DNA from: Chitinimonas arctica | Lineage (GTDB): Bacteria > Pseudomonadota > Gammaproteobacteria > Burkholderiales > Chitinimonadaceae | Direction of reading: 5' to 3' | DNA: 64,000 bases | Assembly (NCBI RefSeq): GCF_007431345.1 | Contig: NZ_CP041730.1 | Coordinates: 4,526,001 to 4,590,000, forward strand | In this document: piece by piece, positions 32,938 to 42,948 of the stretch | Layout: each line of letters opens with the position of its first letter | Numbering within the stretch: the first letter of the stretch is position 1 | Notes under the pieces: model-generated | What the model was told of the DNA's origin: nothing | What the model saw: the letters and a program-made list of their open reading frames with translations, nothing else | The model's database searches: none | Translations under genes and position numbers: made by a program

Positions 32938-34706
32938 TGGCGAATGTCGCTAAACGTCAATTCGATGCGGTGATCGTCGGTGCCGGCGGCGCCGGTATGC
33001 GTGCCGCGCTGCAGCTGTCCGAAGCCGGCCTGAAGACGGCCGTGCTGTCCAAGGTGTTCCCCACCCGCTCCCATACCGTGGCGGCGCAAGGGGGTATTTC
33101 CGCTTCGCTGGGCAATGTCCAGGAAGACAAGTGGGAATGGCATATGTACGACACGGTCAAGGGCTCCGACTGGCTCGGCGACCAGGACGCGATCGAATTC
33201 ATGTGCAAGACCGCGCCGGAAGCCGTGATCGAGCTGGAACACTTCGGCATGCCATTCGACCGGGTCGAATCGGGCCGCATCTACCAGCGCCCCTTCGGTG
33301 GCCATACCGCCAATTTCGGCGAAAAGCCGGTTCAGCGCGCCTGTGCCGCCGCCGACCGGACCGGCCATGCCCTGTTGCATACGCTGTACCAGCGTAATGT
33401 GCGCGCCAACACCCAATTCTTCGTCGAATGGATGGCGCTGGACCTGATCCGCGATGCCGACGGCGACGTGGTGGGCGTGACCGCGCTGGAAATGGAAACC
33501 GGCGAAGTCTATGTGCTGCACGCCAAGGCAGTGTTGTTCGCCACCGGTGGCGCCGGCCGTATCTATGCCGCTTCGACCAATGCCTTTATCAATACCGGAG
33601 ACGGCCTGGGCATGTGCGCCCGTGCCGGCATTCCGCTGGAAGACATGGAATTCTGGCAGTTCCACCCGACCGGCGTGGCCGGTGCCGGTGTGCTGATCAC
33701 CGAAGGCGTGCGCGGCGAGGGCGGCATCCTGCTGAACGGCAACGGCGAGCGCTTCATGGAACGTTATGCGCCGACCCTGAAGGACCTGGCCCCGCGTGAC
33801 TTCGTGTCGCGCTGCATGGCCCTGGAAGTGCTGGAAGGCCGTGGCGCCGGCAAGAACAAGGACCATGTCCTGCTCAAGCTCGACCATCTTGGCCCGGAGG
33901 TGATCAATCACCGCCTGCCGTCGATCCGCGAAATCGCCATCAAGTTCGCCGGCGTGGACCCGATCAAGGAACCGATCCCGGTCATCCCCACCACGCACTA
34001 CCAGATGGGTGGTATTCCCACCAATTACCTGGGCGAGGTGATGGTGCCCAAGGGCGATAACCCGGAAGTACGCATCAACGGCTTCTACGCCGCCGGCGAA
34101 TGCGCCTGCGCCTCGGTGCACGGCGCCAATCGCCTGGGCACCAATTCCCTGTTGGACCTGGTGGTATTCGGCAAGTCGGCCGGCGACAGCATGATCGACT
34201 TTATCCGGCGCGAGCGTCCTAGCCACAAGCCGCTGCCGGAGAACGCCGCCGACTTCAGCCTGTCACGCATTGCCCGTCTGGACAACCAGACCAAGGGCGA
34301 GGAAGTGAACGATGTGCGCAGCGCCATGCAAAAGACCATCCAGTTGCGTGCGGGTGTGTTCCGCAACAGCGCCAATATGGCCCTGGGTGTGAAGGAAATC
34401 GCCGAAGTGGCGGAACGGGCGCGCTTTACCCAGATCAAGGACAAGTCCAAGGTCTGGAATACCGCCCGGGTCGAAGCCCTGGAAATGGACAATCTGATCG
34501 AGGTGGCCGTGGCCACCATGATGGCGGCCGAAGCGCGGCACGAGTCGCGTGGTGCGCATTCGCACGACGACTTCGAAAAGCGCGACGACGACAACTGGAT
34601 GAAGCACTCGCTGTTCTTCAACCACGACCGTCGCCTCGAATACAAGCCGGTGCATACCAAGCCGCTGACCGTTGATTACATTCCGCCGAAGGAACGTACG
34701 TTCTGA
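32937..34706 (+). CDS. sdhA: Succinate dehydrogenase flavoprotein subunit
   Basis: The 589-residue catalytic subunit oxidises succinate to fumarate. The N-terminal FAD-binding motif is VIVGAGGAGMRAAL. The covalent-FAD histidine sits in RSHTVAAQGGI. The active site includes HPTG and the arginine in PRDFVSRCM, and the C-terminal region ends with the family's typical VDYIPPKERTF. Flavinylation requires SdhE, encoded two genes downstream. The ATG at 32937 overlaps the sdhD stop. Length is as usual for the family, with no anomalies. Confidence 0.97.
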   Translation: MANVAKRQFDAVIVGAGGAGMRAALQLSEAGLKTAVLSKVFPTRSHTVAAQGGISASLGNVQEDKWEWHMYDTVKGSDWLGDQDAIEFMCKTAPEAVIELEHFGMPFDRVESGRIYQRPFGGHTANFGEKPVQRACAAADRTGHALLHTLYQRNVRANTQFFVEWMALDLIRDADGDVVGVTALEMETGEVYVLHAKAVLFATGGAGRIYAASTNAFINTGDGLGMCARAGIPLEDMEFWQFHPTGVAGAGVLITEGVRGEGGILLNGNGERFMERYAPTLKDLAPRDFVSRCMALEVLEGRGAGKNKDHVLLKLDHLGPEVINHRLPSIREIAIKFAGVDPIKEPIPVIPTTHYQMGGIPTNYLGEVMVPKGDNPEVRINGFYAAGECACASVHGANRLGTNSLLDLVVFGKSAGDSMIDFIRRERPSHKPLPENAADFSLSRIARLDNQTKGEEVNDVRSAMQKTIQLRAGVFRNSANMALGVKEIAEVAERARFTQIKDKSKVWNTARVEALEMDNLIEVAVATMMAAEARHESRGAHSHDDFEKRDDDNWMKHSLFFNHDRRLEYKPVHTKPLTVDYIPPKERTF

Positions 34707-34729
34707 TCGAACGTGCTGGAGCCCAGACC

Positions 34730-35431
34730 ATGAATATGAAATTCAAGATCTACCGCTACAACCCGGATGTCGATGCGAAGCCGTATATGCAGGACATCGA
34801 GGTTGAGCTGGAACCGAGCGACAAGAAGCTGCTCGACGCCCTGGTCCGCCTGAAGGTGGTGGACGACAGCCTGTCGTTCCGCCGCTCCTGCCGCGAAGGC
34901 GTTTGCGGTTCGGACGCCATGAACATCAACGGCAAGAACGGCCTGGCCTGCGTGACCGATATCGTCGGCCTGAAGCAGCCGGTCGAAATCCGTCCCTTGC
35001 CCGGCCTGCCGGTGATCCGCGACCTGATCGTGGACATGACGCAGTTCTTCAAGCAATACAACTCGATCAAGCCGTATGTGATCAACGACACGCCGCCGCC
35101 CTCGCATGAACGGCTGCAAAGCCCCAAGGACCGCGAGGAACTGGATGGCCTGTACGAGTGCATCCTGTGCGCCTGCTGCTCGACCTCCTGCCCGTCGTTC
35201 TGGTGGAACCCGGACAAGTTCGTCGGCCCGGCCGGCTTGCTGGCCGCCTACCGCTTTATCGCCGATACCCGCGATACCGCCATCAACGAACGGCTGGACA
35301 ATCTGGAAGATCCGTACCGGCTGTTCCGCTGCCATTCCATCATGAACTGCGTGGACGTTTGCCCCAAGCACCTGAACCCGACCAAGGCAATCGGCAAGAT
35401 CAAAGAGCTGATGGTCAAGCGGATCGCCTGA
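34730..35431 (+). CDS. sdhB: Succinate dehydrogenase iron-sulfur subunit
   Basis: The 233-residue subunit carries electrons from FAD to quinone. The 2Fe-2S ligands are in SCREGVCGSDAMNINGKNGLAC. The 4Fe-4S and 3Fe-4S ligands are in CILCACCSTSCPSFWW and CHSIMNCVDVCPKHLNP. It follows sdhA by 23 bp in the same operon. Length and motifs are those of a standard SdhB. Confidence 0.97.
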   Translation: MNMKFKIYRYNPDVDAKPYMQDIEVELEPSDKKLLDALVRLKVVDDSLSFRRSCREGVCGSDAMNINGKNGLACVTDIVGLKQPVEIRPLPGLPVIRDLIVDMTQFFKQYNSIKPYVINDTPPPSHERLQSPKDREELDGLYECILCACCSTSCPSFWWNPDKFVGPAGLLAAYRFIADTRDTAINERLDNLEDPYRLFRCHSIMNCVDVCPKHLNPTKAIGKIKELMVKRIA

Positions 35432-35434
35432 CCC

Positions 35435-35704
35435 ATGGCCGAGATGTATACCCAAGCGGACAAGAACCGACTCCGCTGGCGTTCGCGGCGGGGCTTGCTG
35501 GAGCTCGATCTGGTGTTCGAACTGTTTCTCGAACACGATTTCGACCGGCTGAGCGCCGCCGAGCTGGACGTCTACCAAGACTTGTTGATGTTGCCGGACA
35601 TCGATCTGCTAGAACTGGTGGATGGCAAAACCGACACCACGGACATGCGTCTCGCCCCTATCCTGGCGCAGCTGCGGCATTGGCAAGTCGTAAAAAAACA
35701 GTAA
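35435..35704 (+). CDS. sdhE: FAD assembly factor SdhE (succinate dehydrogenase assembly factor 2)
   Basis: The 89-residue helical protein of the SdhE/Sdh5 family promotes covalent attachment of FAD to SdhA. It contains the conserved RSRRGLLELDLVFELFLEH (residues 12-30), including the invariant RG pair, then LLMLPDIDLLELVDG. It starts 3 bp after sdhB, so stoichiometric co-expression with its client is expected. This location inside the sdh operon is common in Betaproteobacteria. Confidence 0.95.
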   Translation: MAEMYTQADKNRLRWRSRRGLLELDLVFELFLEHDFDRLSAAELDVYQDLLMLPDIDLLELVDGKTDTTDMRLAPILAQLRHWQVVKKQ

Positions 35705-35788
35705 TCCAAGTATCAAGGTTCGCGAACGCGGCCGGCGTTGCCAAGGTGCCGTCCGCTGTTCACCCGAAATTTATTCAGGAGCAATTCC

Positions 35789-37081
<1,293 letters not shown>

Positions 37082-37088
37082 GCAGTAG

Positions 37089-37114
37089 AGGCGCCCGGCT
37101 ACGGCCGGGCGTCT
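37089..37114 (+). terminator. Intercistronic hairpin between gltA and sucA
   Basis: An 11-bp stem (AGGCGCCCGGC / GCCGGGCGTCT, one wobble) with a TACG tetraloop begins 7 bp after the gltA stop. No T-run follows, so it may be a leaky terminator or an mRNA-processing or stability element separating the sdh-gltA and suc segments. Confidence 0.5.
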
Positions 37115-37195
37115 GTCGTACCGAACCCGTTTCCACAGTTTGTCGTAATCGTCTCGCCCAAGCGCAGCGCTAAAAAAGCACATAAGGCCATCAAC

Positions 37196-40018
37196 ATGAT
37201 GCAAACCTTCCAGAGCCAGTCCTATTTGTTCGGCGGCAATGCCCCGTTCATCGAAGAGCTCTACGAGCAATACCTCGCCGACCCGCAAACGGTGTCGCAA
37301 GAATGGCGGGACTATTTCGACAAACTGCAGCAGTTGCCCGGCAATACCGACCGGGATATCCCGCGCGCCTCCATCGAGGAATCGTTTGTCCAGATGGCCA
37401 AGCAGCCCCGCGTCGGCGGCCGCAGCGAAGCCGCCGAGAAGGAGGCCATGAAGAAGCAGGTGGCCGTACTCCGGCTGATTTCGGCCTACCGGGTAATGGG
37501 TGTGCGCTACGCCACCCTGGACCCGCTCAAGCGCCTGGACCAGCAGCCCCTGGTGGAGCTGGACCCGGCCACCCATGGCCTGACCGATGCCGATATGGCC
37601 CGCACCTTCGATTGCGGCAATCTGGCCGGTCCCGAGCGCGATACCCTGGCAAATATCCTGGCCCGCCTCAAGCAGACCTTCTGCGGCAATATCGGCCTGG
37701 AATACATGCACATCACCGATTCGGCGCAGCGTCACTGGGTTCAGACGCGCTTCGAGGAATCGCGTTCGGTGCCCAGCTTCAATCGCGACAAGAAGCTGCG
37801 CATCCTCAAGCAGATCACCGCCGCCGAAACCCTGGAGCGCTATCTGCACACCAAGTATGTCGGCCAGAAGCGCTTCTCGCTGGAAGGCGGCGAAAGCATG
37901 ATCGCGGCGCTGGATCACCTGGTGCAGGCATCGGGCGAGAACGGCGTGCAGGAAATGGTCATCGGCATGGCCCACCGTGGCCGTCTGAACGTGCTGGTCA
38001 ATACCCTGGGCAAGCGCCCGGCCGACCTGTTCTCCGAGTTCGAGGGCAAGTACAGCTACGACCTGCCGTCCGGCGACGTGAAGTACCACATGGGTTTCAG
38101 CTCGGACATCCCGACCCCTGGCGGTGCGGTGCACGTTTCGCTGGCCTTCAATCCTTCCCACCTGGAAATCGTCAATCCGGTGGTGGTCGGCTCCGCTCGT
38201 GCGCGCCAACAGCGCCGCGGCGACCGCGTCGGCGACCAGGTGATGCCGGTGCTGCTGCACGGCGACTCGGCCTTTATCGGCCTGGGGACCAACCAGGGCA
38301 CCTTCAACCTGTCGCAGACCCGTGGCTACGGCGTCGGCGGTACCATGCACATCGTCATCAACAACCAGATCGGCTTCACGACCTCGGACACCCGCGATAC
38401 CCGCTCGTCCCTGTACTGTACCGATATCGCCAAGATGATCGAGGCGCCGATCTTCCACGTGAACGGCGACGATCCGGAAGCCGTCTGCTTCGTGATGCAG
38501 GCCGCCATCGACTATCGCCGCAAGTTCCGCCGCGACGTGGTGATCGACCTGGTCTGCTTCCGCAAGCTGGGCCACAACGAGGGCGACGATCCGATGTTGA
38601 CCCAGCCGATGATGTACAAGCGCATCGCCAAGCACCCCGGCGCGCGCAAGATGTACGCCGACCGGCTGGTGATGGAAGGCCTGCTCAGCGCCGACGAAGC
38701 CGATGCGCTGATCAAGGACTACCGTGCCGCGCTTGACAAGGGCGAGCACGTCGAACAAACCACCCTGACCGATTTCAAGCGCAGCTTCGCCATCGATTTC
38801 GGCGCTTTCAAGGGCACCCACTGGGCCCACCCGACCGATACCACCCTGAGCGCGGCCGAACTGGGCCGCCTGGCGGAGAAGGTCAACAAGGTGCCGGATG
38901 GCTTCAAGCTGCACCCGACCGTGGACAAGGTGCTGGCGGCTCGCCGCGAAATGGGTGCCGGCCGGCAGAACATCGACTGGGGCATGTCGGAAATCCTCGC
39001 CTACGGTTCGCTGCTGGAAAAAGGCTATGGCGTGCGCATTTCGGGTGAAGACTCGGGTCGCGGCACCTTCAGCCACCGGCATGCGGTGCTGCACGACCAG
39101 AACCGCGAGAAGTGGGATGCCGGCGCGGCCGTGCCGCTACGTAACCTGAGCGAAAACCAGGGCAATTTCCTGGTGATCGACTCCATTCTCAATGAAGAAG
39201 CAGTGCTGGCCTTCGAGTACGGCTACAGCTCGTCCGCACCGGACGAACTGGTGATCTGGGAAGCCCAGTTCGGCGACTTCGCCAACGGCGCCCAGGTGGT
39301 GATCGACCAGTTCATCACTTCCGGCGAGACCAAGTGGGGCCGTTATTGCGGCCTGACCATGATGCTGCCGCACGGTTACGACGGCCAAGGCCCCGAACAT
39401 AGCTCGGCACGCCTGGAGCGTTATCTGCAGATGTGCGCCGAGCACAATGTGCAGGTGATCATGCCGTCCGAGGCCAGCCAGATGTTCCACGTGCTGCGTC
39501 GCCAGCAGCTGCGGCCTTACCGCAAGCCGCTGATCATCCTGATGTCCAAGCGCCTGCTGCGCTACAAGGATGCGATGAGCTCGCTGGATGCCTTCACCCA
39601 GGGCGGCTTCCGTCCCGTCATCGGCGATCCGGTCAATCCGGACACCAAGAAGGTGAAGCGCGTCATCGTCTGTTCCGGCCAGGTCTACTACGACCTGCAC
39701 AACGCCCGCAGCGAGCGCGAACAGAAGGATGTCGCCATCGTGCGCGTCGAACAGCTCTATCCCTTCCCGACCGATGAATTGAAGGCCGAACTGGGTAAGT
39801 ACACGGCCGCCAAGGAAATCATGTGGGTACAGGAAGAGCCGAAGAACCAGGGCGCCTGGCACCAGATCCGGCACCGGCTGGAAGCCTGTATGTCGGCCAA
39901 GCAGACCTTGTTGTACGCTGGCCGTCCGTCGTCCGCCTCGCCGGCGGTCGGCTATATGAGCAAGCATGCCGCCCAGCTCAAGGCCTTCCTCGACGAAGCC
40001 ATGAACCTCGCCAAATAA
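37196..40018 (+). CDS. sucA: 2-oxoglutarate dehydrogenase E1 component
   Basis: The 940-residue thiamine-diphosphate enzyme decarboxylates 2-oxoglutarate and transfers the succinyl group to the E2 lipoyl domain. Features include the E1-specific N-terminus (QSYLFGGNAPFIEELYEQYL), which binds E2, and the catalytic block GMAHRGRLNVLVN. The ThDP/Mg site includes GDDPEAV, and the C-terminal transketolase domain has YGSLLEKGYGVRISGEDSGRGTFSHRHAV. The length is typical. It heads the sucA-sucB-lpd segment, 114 bp after gltA. Confidence 0.97.
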   Translation: MMQTFQSQSYLFGGNAPFIEELYEQYLADPQTVSQEWRDYFDKLQQLPGNTDRDIPRASIEESFVQMAKQPRVGGRSEAAEKEAMKKQVAVLRLISAYRVMGVRYATLDPLKRLDQQPLVELDPATHGLTDADMARTFDCGNLAGPERDTLANILARLKQTFCGNIGLEYMHITDSAQRHWVQTRFEESRSVPSFNRDKKLRILKQITAAETLERYLHTKYVGQKRFSLEGGESMIAALDHLVQASGENGVQEMVIGMAHRGRLNVLVNTLGKRPADLFSEFEGKYSYDLPSGDVKYHMGFSSDIPTPGGAVHVSLAFNPSHLEIVNPVVVGSARARQQRRGDRVGDQVMPVLLHGDSAFIGLGTNQGTFNLSQTRGYGVGGTMHIVINNQIGFTTSDTRDTRSSLYCTDIAKMIEAPIFHVNGDDPEAVCFVMQAAIDYRRKFRRDVVIDLVCFRKLGHNEGDDPMLTQPMMYKRIAKHPGARKMYADRLVMEGLLSADEADALIKDYRAALDKGEHVEQTTLTDFKRSFAIDFGAFKGTHWAHPTDTTLSAAELGRLAEKVNKVPDGFKLHPTVDKVLAARREMGAGRQNIDWGMSEILAYGSLLEKGYGVRISGEDSGRGTFSHRHAVLHDQNREKWDAGAAVPLRNLSENQGNFLVIDSILNEEAVLAFEYGYSSSAPDELVIWEAQFGDFANGAQVVIDQFITSGETKWGRYCGLTMMLPHGYDGQGPEHSSARLERYLQMCAEHNVQVIMPSEASQMFHVLRRQQLRPYRKPLIILMSKRLLRYKDAMSSLDAFTQGGFRPVIGDPVNPDTKKVKRVIVCSGQVYYDLHNARSEREQKDVAIVRVEQLYPFPTDELKAELGKYTAAKEIMWVQEEPKNQGAWHQIRHRLEACMSAKQTLLYAGRPSSASPAVGYMSKHAAQLKAFLDEAMNLAK

Positions 40019-40029
40019 ATAAGCACCGC

Positions 40030-40065
40030 GAGCGGCGGTCCGGCACTCGCGCCGGATCGCCGCTC
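40030..40065 (+). repeat. Intercistronic stem-loop between sucA and sucB
   Basis: The arms GAGCGGCGGTCCGGC and GCCGGATCGCCGCTC pair at 14 of 15 positions around a 6-nt loop, 11 bp after the sucA stop. Without a T-run it looks like an mRNA-stabilising or REP-like element rather than a full terminator. Confidence 0.5.
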
Positions 40066-40112
40066 CAGCCAACCCACAAACCCAACGTAGGCCGCCAACG
40101 GAGCCGAATAAT

Positions 40113-41357
40113 ATGCTGATCGAAGTCAAAGTCCCCCAACTGCCCGAGTCCGTATCCGAAGCCACCCTTGTCAGCTGGAAGAAGAAGGTAGGCGACTATG
40201 TCGAGCGGGATGAAAACCTGATCGACCTGGAAACCGACAAGGTGGTTCTGGAACTGCCCGCCCCGCAAGCCGGTGTGATCGTCAGCCTGGTCAAGGGCGA
40301 TGGCGCGACCGTGGTCAGCCAGGAATTGATTGCGACCATCGATACCGAAGCCAAGGCTGGCGCTGCCGCACCTGCCGCCGCCGCTCCCGCTCCGGCCGCT
40401 GCCGCCGAGCCGAGCCGCGTGGCAGCAGCAGCCGCCGCCGCAGGCGTACCGGAAAACGCCATTGGTTTCGGCACCGCCGTGATGCCGGCCGCCAAGAAGG
40501 CCGCCGCCGATGCCGGCGTCGATACTGCCAAGGTCCAGGGCACTGGCCGCGATGGCCGGGTGCTGAAGGAAGATGTCGTGGCTGCCGCTGCCAAGCCGGC
40601 TGCCGCCAAGCCGGCCGCGCCAGCTGCCCCGGCCGCCGCCGCACCCGCCATGGGTGACCGCGCCGAGCAGCGCGTGCCGATGTCGCGCCTGCGCCAACGC
40701 GTGGCCGAGCGCCTGCTGGAATCGCAAGCCACCGCCGCCATCCTCACCACCTTCAATGAAGTGAACATGAAGCCGGTGATGGAACTGCGCAACCGCTACA
40801 AGGACAAGTTCGAAAAGGAACACGGCATCAAGCTGGGTTTCATGGGCTTCTTCGTCAAGGCTGCCGTACACGCCCTGAAGAAGTACCCCATCGTCAACGC
40901 CTCGGTGGATGGCAGCGATATCGTCTACCACGGCTACTATGATATCGGTGTGGCCGTGGGTAGCCCGCGCGGCCTGGTGGTGCCGGTGATCCGCAATGCC
41001 GACCAGCTGAGCCTGGCGCAGATCGAAAAGCAGATCGCCGATTTCGGTAAGCGCGCGCAGGAAGGCAAGCTGACCATGGATGAGCTGACCGGTGGCACCT
41101 ATACCATCTCCAATGGCGGTACCTTCGGTTCGATGATGTCCACGCCTATCATCAACCCGCCGCAAAGCGCCATTTTGGGCATGCATGCCACGCGCGAACG
41201 CGCCATGGTCGAAAACGGCCAAGTGGTGGTCCTGCCGATGATGTACCTGGCCCAGTCCTACGATCACCGCATCATCGACGGCCGCGAAGCCGTGCTGTCG
41301 CTGGTGGCGATCAAGGAAGCCATCGAAGACCCGGCGCGCCTGTTGCTGGATATCTGA
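40113..41357 (+). CDS. sucB: Dihydrolipoyllysine-residue succinyltransferase (2-oxoglutarate dehydrogenase E2)
   Basis: The 414-residue E2 core accepts succinyl from E1 and passes it to CoA. Residues 1-77 form one lipoyl domain with the lipoylated lysine in LETDKVVLE. An Ala/Pro-rich flexible linker follows, then a peripheral-subunit-binding domain (VMPAAKKAAADAGVDTAKVQGTGRDGRVLKEDV, about 127-159) and a second Ala/Pro linker. The catalytic domain (about 185-414) carries the active-site SYDHRIIDGREAV near the C-terminus. A single lipoyl domain and this length fit SucB rather than the pyruvate E2. Confidence 0.97.
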   Translation: MLIEVKVPQLPESVSEATLVSWKKKVGDYVERDENLIDLETDKVVLELPAPQAGVIVSLVKGDGATVVSQELIATIDTEAKAGAAAPAAAAPAPAAAAEPSRVAAAAAAAGVPENAIGFGTAVMPAAKKAAADAGVDTAKVQGTGRDGRVLKEDVVAAAAKPAAAKPAAPAAPAAAAPAMGDRAEQRVPMSRLRQRVAERLLESQATAAILTTFNEVNMKPVMELRNRYKDKFEKEHGIKLGFMGFFVKAAVHALKKYPIVNASVDGSDIVYHGYYDIGVAVGSPRGLVVPVIRNADQLSLAQIEKQIADFGKRAQEGKLTMDELTGGTYTISNGGTFGSMMSTPIINPPQSAILGMHATRERAMVENGQVVVLPMMYLAQSYDHRIIDGREAVLSLVAIKEAIEDPARLLLDI

Positions 41358-41375
41358 TCGGTCCCGAGCGGCCGG

Positions 41376-41420
41376 GGGCGGGCTTAGCCCGCCCGATTGC
41401 AACGGCGGGCCAGGCCCGCC
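41376..41420 (+). repeat. Pair of GGCGGGC-N3-GCCCGCC hairpins between sucB and lpd
   Basis: Two small inverted repeats share the same core: GGGCGGGC-TTA-GCCCGCCC (41376-41394) and GGCGGGC-CAG-GCCCGCC (41404-41420). They fill most of the 82-bp gap between sucB and lpd. The shared core suggests duplication of one element; its role (RNA stability or partial termination) is not shown by sequence. Confidence 0.55.
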
Positions 41421-41439
41421 TTACGTATTGGTGAAATCT

Positions 41440-42876
41440 ATGTCCCAACAATTCGACGTCGTCGTGATCGGCGGCGGACCCGGCGGTTATGTCGCAGCCA
41501 TCCGCGCCGCCCAACTCGGCTTCAAGACAGCCTGTATCGATGCCACCAGCAATGCCGAAGGCAAGCAAAGCCTCGGCGGTACCTGCCTGAACGTCGGCTG
41601 CATCCCCTCCAAGGCGCTGCTGCAATCGTCCGAGAACTTCCATCATGCCGCCCACAGCTTTGCCGACCATGGCATCAGCACCGGTACGGTCAAGATGGAT
41701 GTGGCGCAGATGCTCAAGCGCAAGGAAGAGATCATCGCCAAGAACACCGGCGGTATTGCTTTCCTGTTCCGTAAGAACAAGGTGACCAGTTTTCACGGTA
41801 CCGGCGCCTTCAAGTCCAAGAATGGCGACAAGTATGTGCTGGAAGCCAAGCTGGCCGACGGCAAGACCGAACTGATCGAAGCCAGCCATGTAATCGTGGC
41901 CACCGGCTCAAGCGTGCGCCAGTTGCCCGGCGTGACCATCGATAACAAGCTGGTGCTCGATAATGAAGGTGCGCTGGCCATCCCCGCCGTGCCTAAGCGT
42001 CTGGGCGTGATCGGCGCCGGCGTGATCGGCCTGGAAATGGGTTCGGTCTGGAAGCGTCTGGGCTCGGAAGTGACCGTGCTGGAAGCCATGCCGACCTTCC
42101 TCGGCGCCGCCGACGACCAGGTCGCACGCGAAGCATTGAAATTCCTGACCAAGGACACCGGCCTGGTGATCAATACCGGTGTAAAGATCGGTGAGATCAA
42201 GGTCGGCAAGAAAGATGTCACCGTCAACTACGTCGATGCCGCCGGTGCCGAGCAGAAGGCGGTCTACGACAAGCTGATCGTTTCCATCGGCCGTATCCCG
42301 AATACCGCCGGCCTGAATGCCGACGCCGTCGGCCTGAAACTGACCGAGCGCGGCCAGGTGGAAGTGGACGACGATTGCCGTACCAACCTGCCCAATGTCT
42401 GGGCGGTGGGCGACGTGGTGCGTGGCCCGATGTTGGCGCACAAGGCTTCGGAAGAGGGTGTGGCGGTGGCCGAGCGTATTGCCGGCCAGCATCCGCACGT
42501 CGATTTCAATACCGTGCCGTGGGTGATCTACACCAGTCCGGAAATCGCCTGGGTGGGCAAGACCGAGCAGCAGCTCAAGGCCGAAGGCACCGAGTACAAG
42601 AAGGGGCAATTCCTGTTCTCGGCCAATGGCCGCGCGCTGGCATTGGGCGAGGCCAAGGGCTTCGTCAAGATGTTGGCCGACAAGAAGACCGACCGCATCC
42701 TGGGCGTCCATATCGTCGGTCCATTCGCTTCCGAACTGATTTCGGAAGCGGTTGTGGCGATGGAATTCAGCGCCTCGTCTGAAGACATCGCCCGTATCGT
42801 TCACGCGCATCCATCCTTGTCCGAAGCGCTGCACGAAGCGGCGCTGGGCTGTGACGGCCGTACCCTGCATAGCTGA
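41440..42876 (+). CDS. lpdA: Dihydrolipoyl dehydrogenase (E3)
   Basis: The 478-residue flavoprotein reoxidises dihydrolipoamide of the E2 component with NAD+. The FAD motif VVVIGGGPGGYVAAI is at the N-terminus. The redox disulfide is in GGTCLNVGCIPSKALL. The NAD motif is LGVIGAGVIGLEMGSVW, and the second FAD contact includes VWAVGDVVRGPMLAHKASEEG. The C-terminal interface has the catalytic His-Glu in HAHPSLSEALHEAA. The ATG at 41440 (MSQQFDVV) is preferred over in-frame TTG and GTG codons just upstream. It is part of the suc segment and probably serves this complex. Confidence 0.96.
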   Translation: MSQQFDVVVIGGGPGGYVAAIRAAQLGFKTACIDATSNAEGKQSLGGTCLNVGCIPSKALLQSSENFHHAAHSFADHGISTGTVKMDVAQMLKRKEEIIAKNTGGIAFLFRKNKVTSFHGTGAFKSKNGDKYVLEAKLADGKTELIEASHVIVATGSSVRQLPGVTIDNKLVLDNEGALAIPAVPKRLGVIGAGVIGLEMGSVWKRLGSEVTVLEAMPTFLGAADDQVAREALKFLTKDTGLVINTGVKIGEIKVGKKDVTVNYVDAAGAEQKAVYDKLIVSIGRIPNTAGLNADAVGLKLTERGQVEVDDDCRTNLPNVWAVGDVVRGPMLAHKASEEGVAVAERIAGQHPHVDFNTVPWVIYTSPEIAWVGKTEQQLKAEGTEYKKGQFLFSANGRALALGEAKGFVKMLADKKTDRILGVHIVGPFASELISEAVVAMEFSASSEDIARIVHAHPSLSEALHEAALGCDGRTLHS

Positions 42877-42886
42877 ACGATTTTAA

Positions 42887-42916
42887 AGGGCGGGAACCTT
42901 GGTCGGTTGCCGCCCT
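42887..42916 (+). repeat. Intercistronic stem-loop between lpd and sucC
   Basis: The arms AGGGCGGGAACC and GGTTGCCGCCCT form an 11-bp stem with one mismatch and a TTGGTC loop, 11 bp after the lpd stop. Together with the hairpins after gltA, sucA and sucB, it means every junction from gltA to sucC carries a stem-loop. Confidence 0.5.
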
Positions 42917-42948
42917 ATCAAGCAAATCTCTCAAAAAGGGAAAACATA

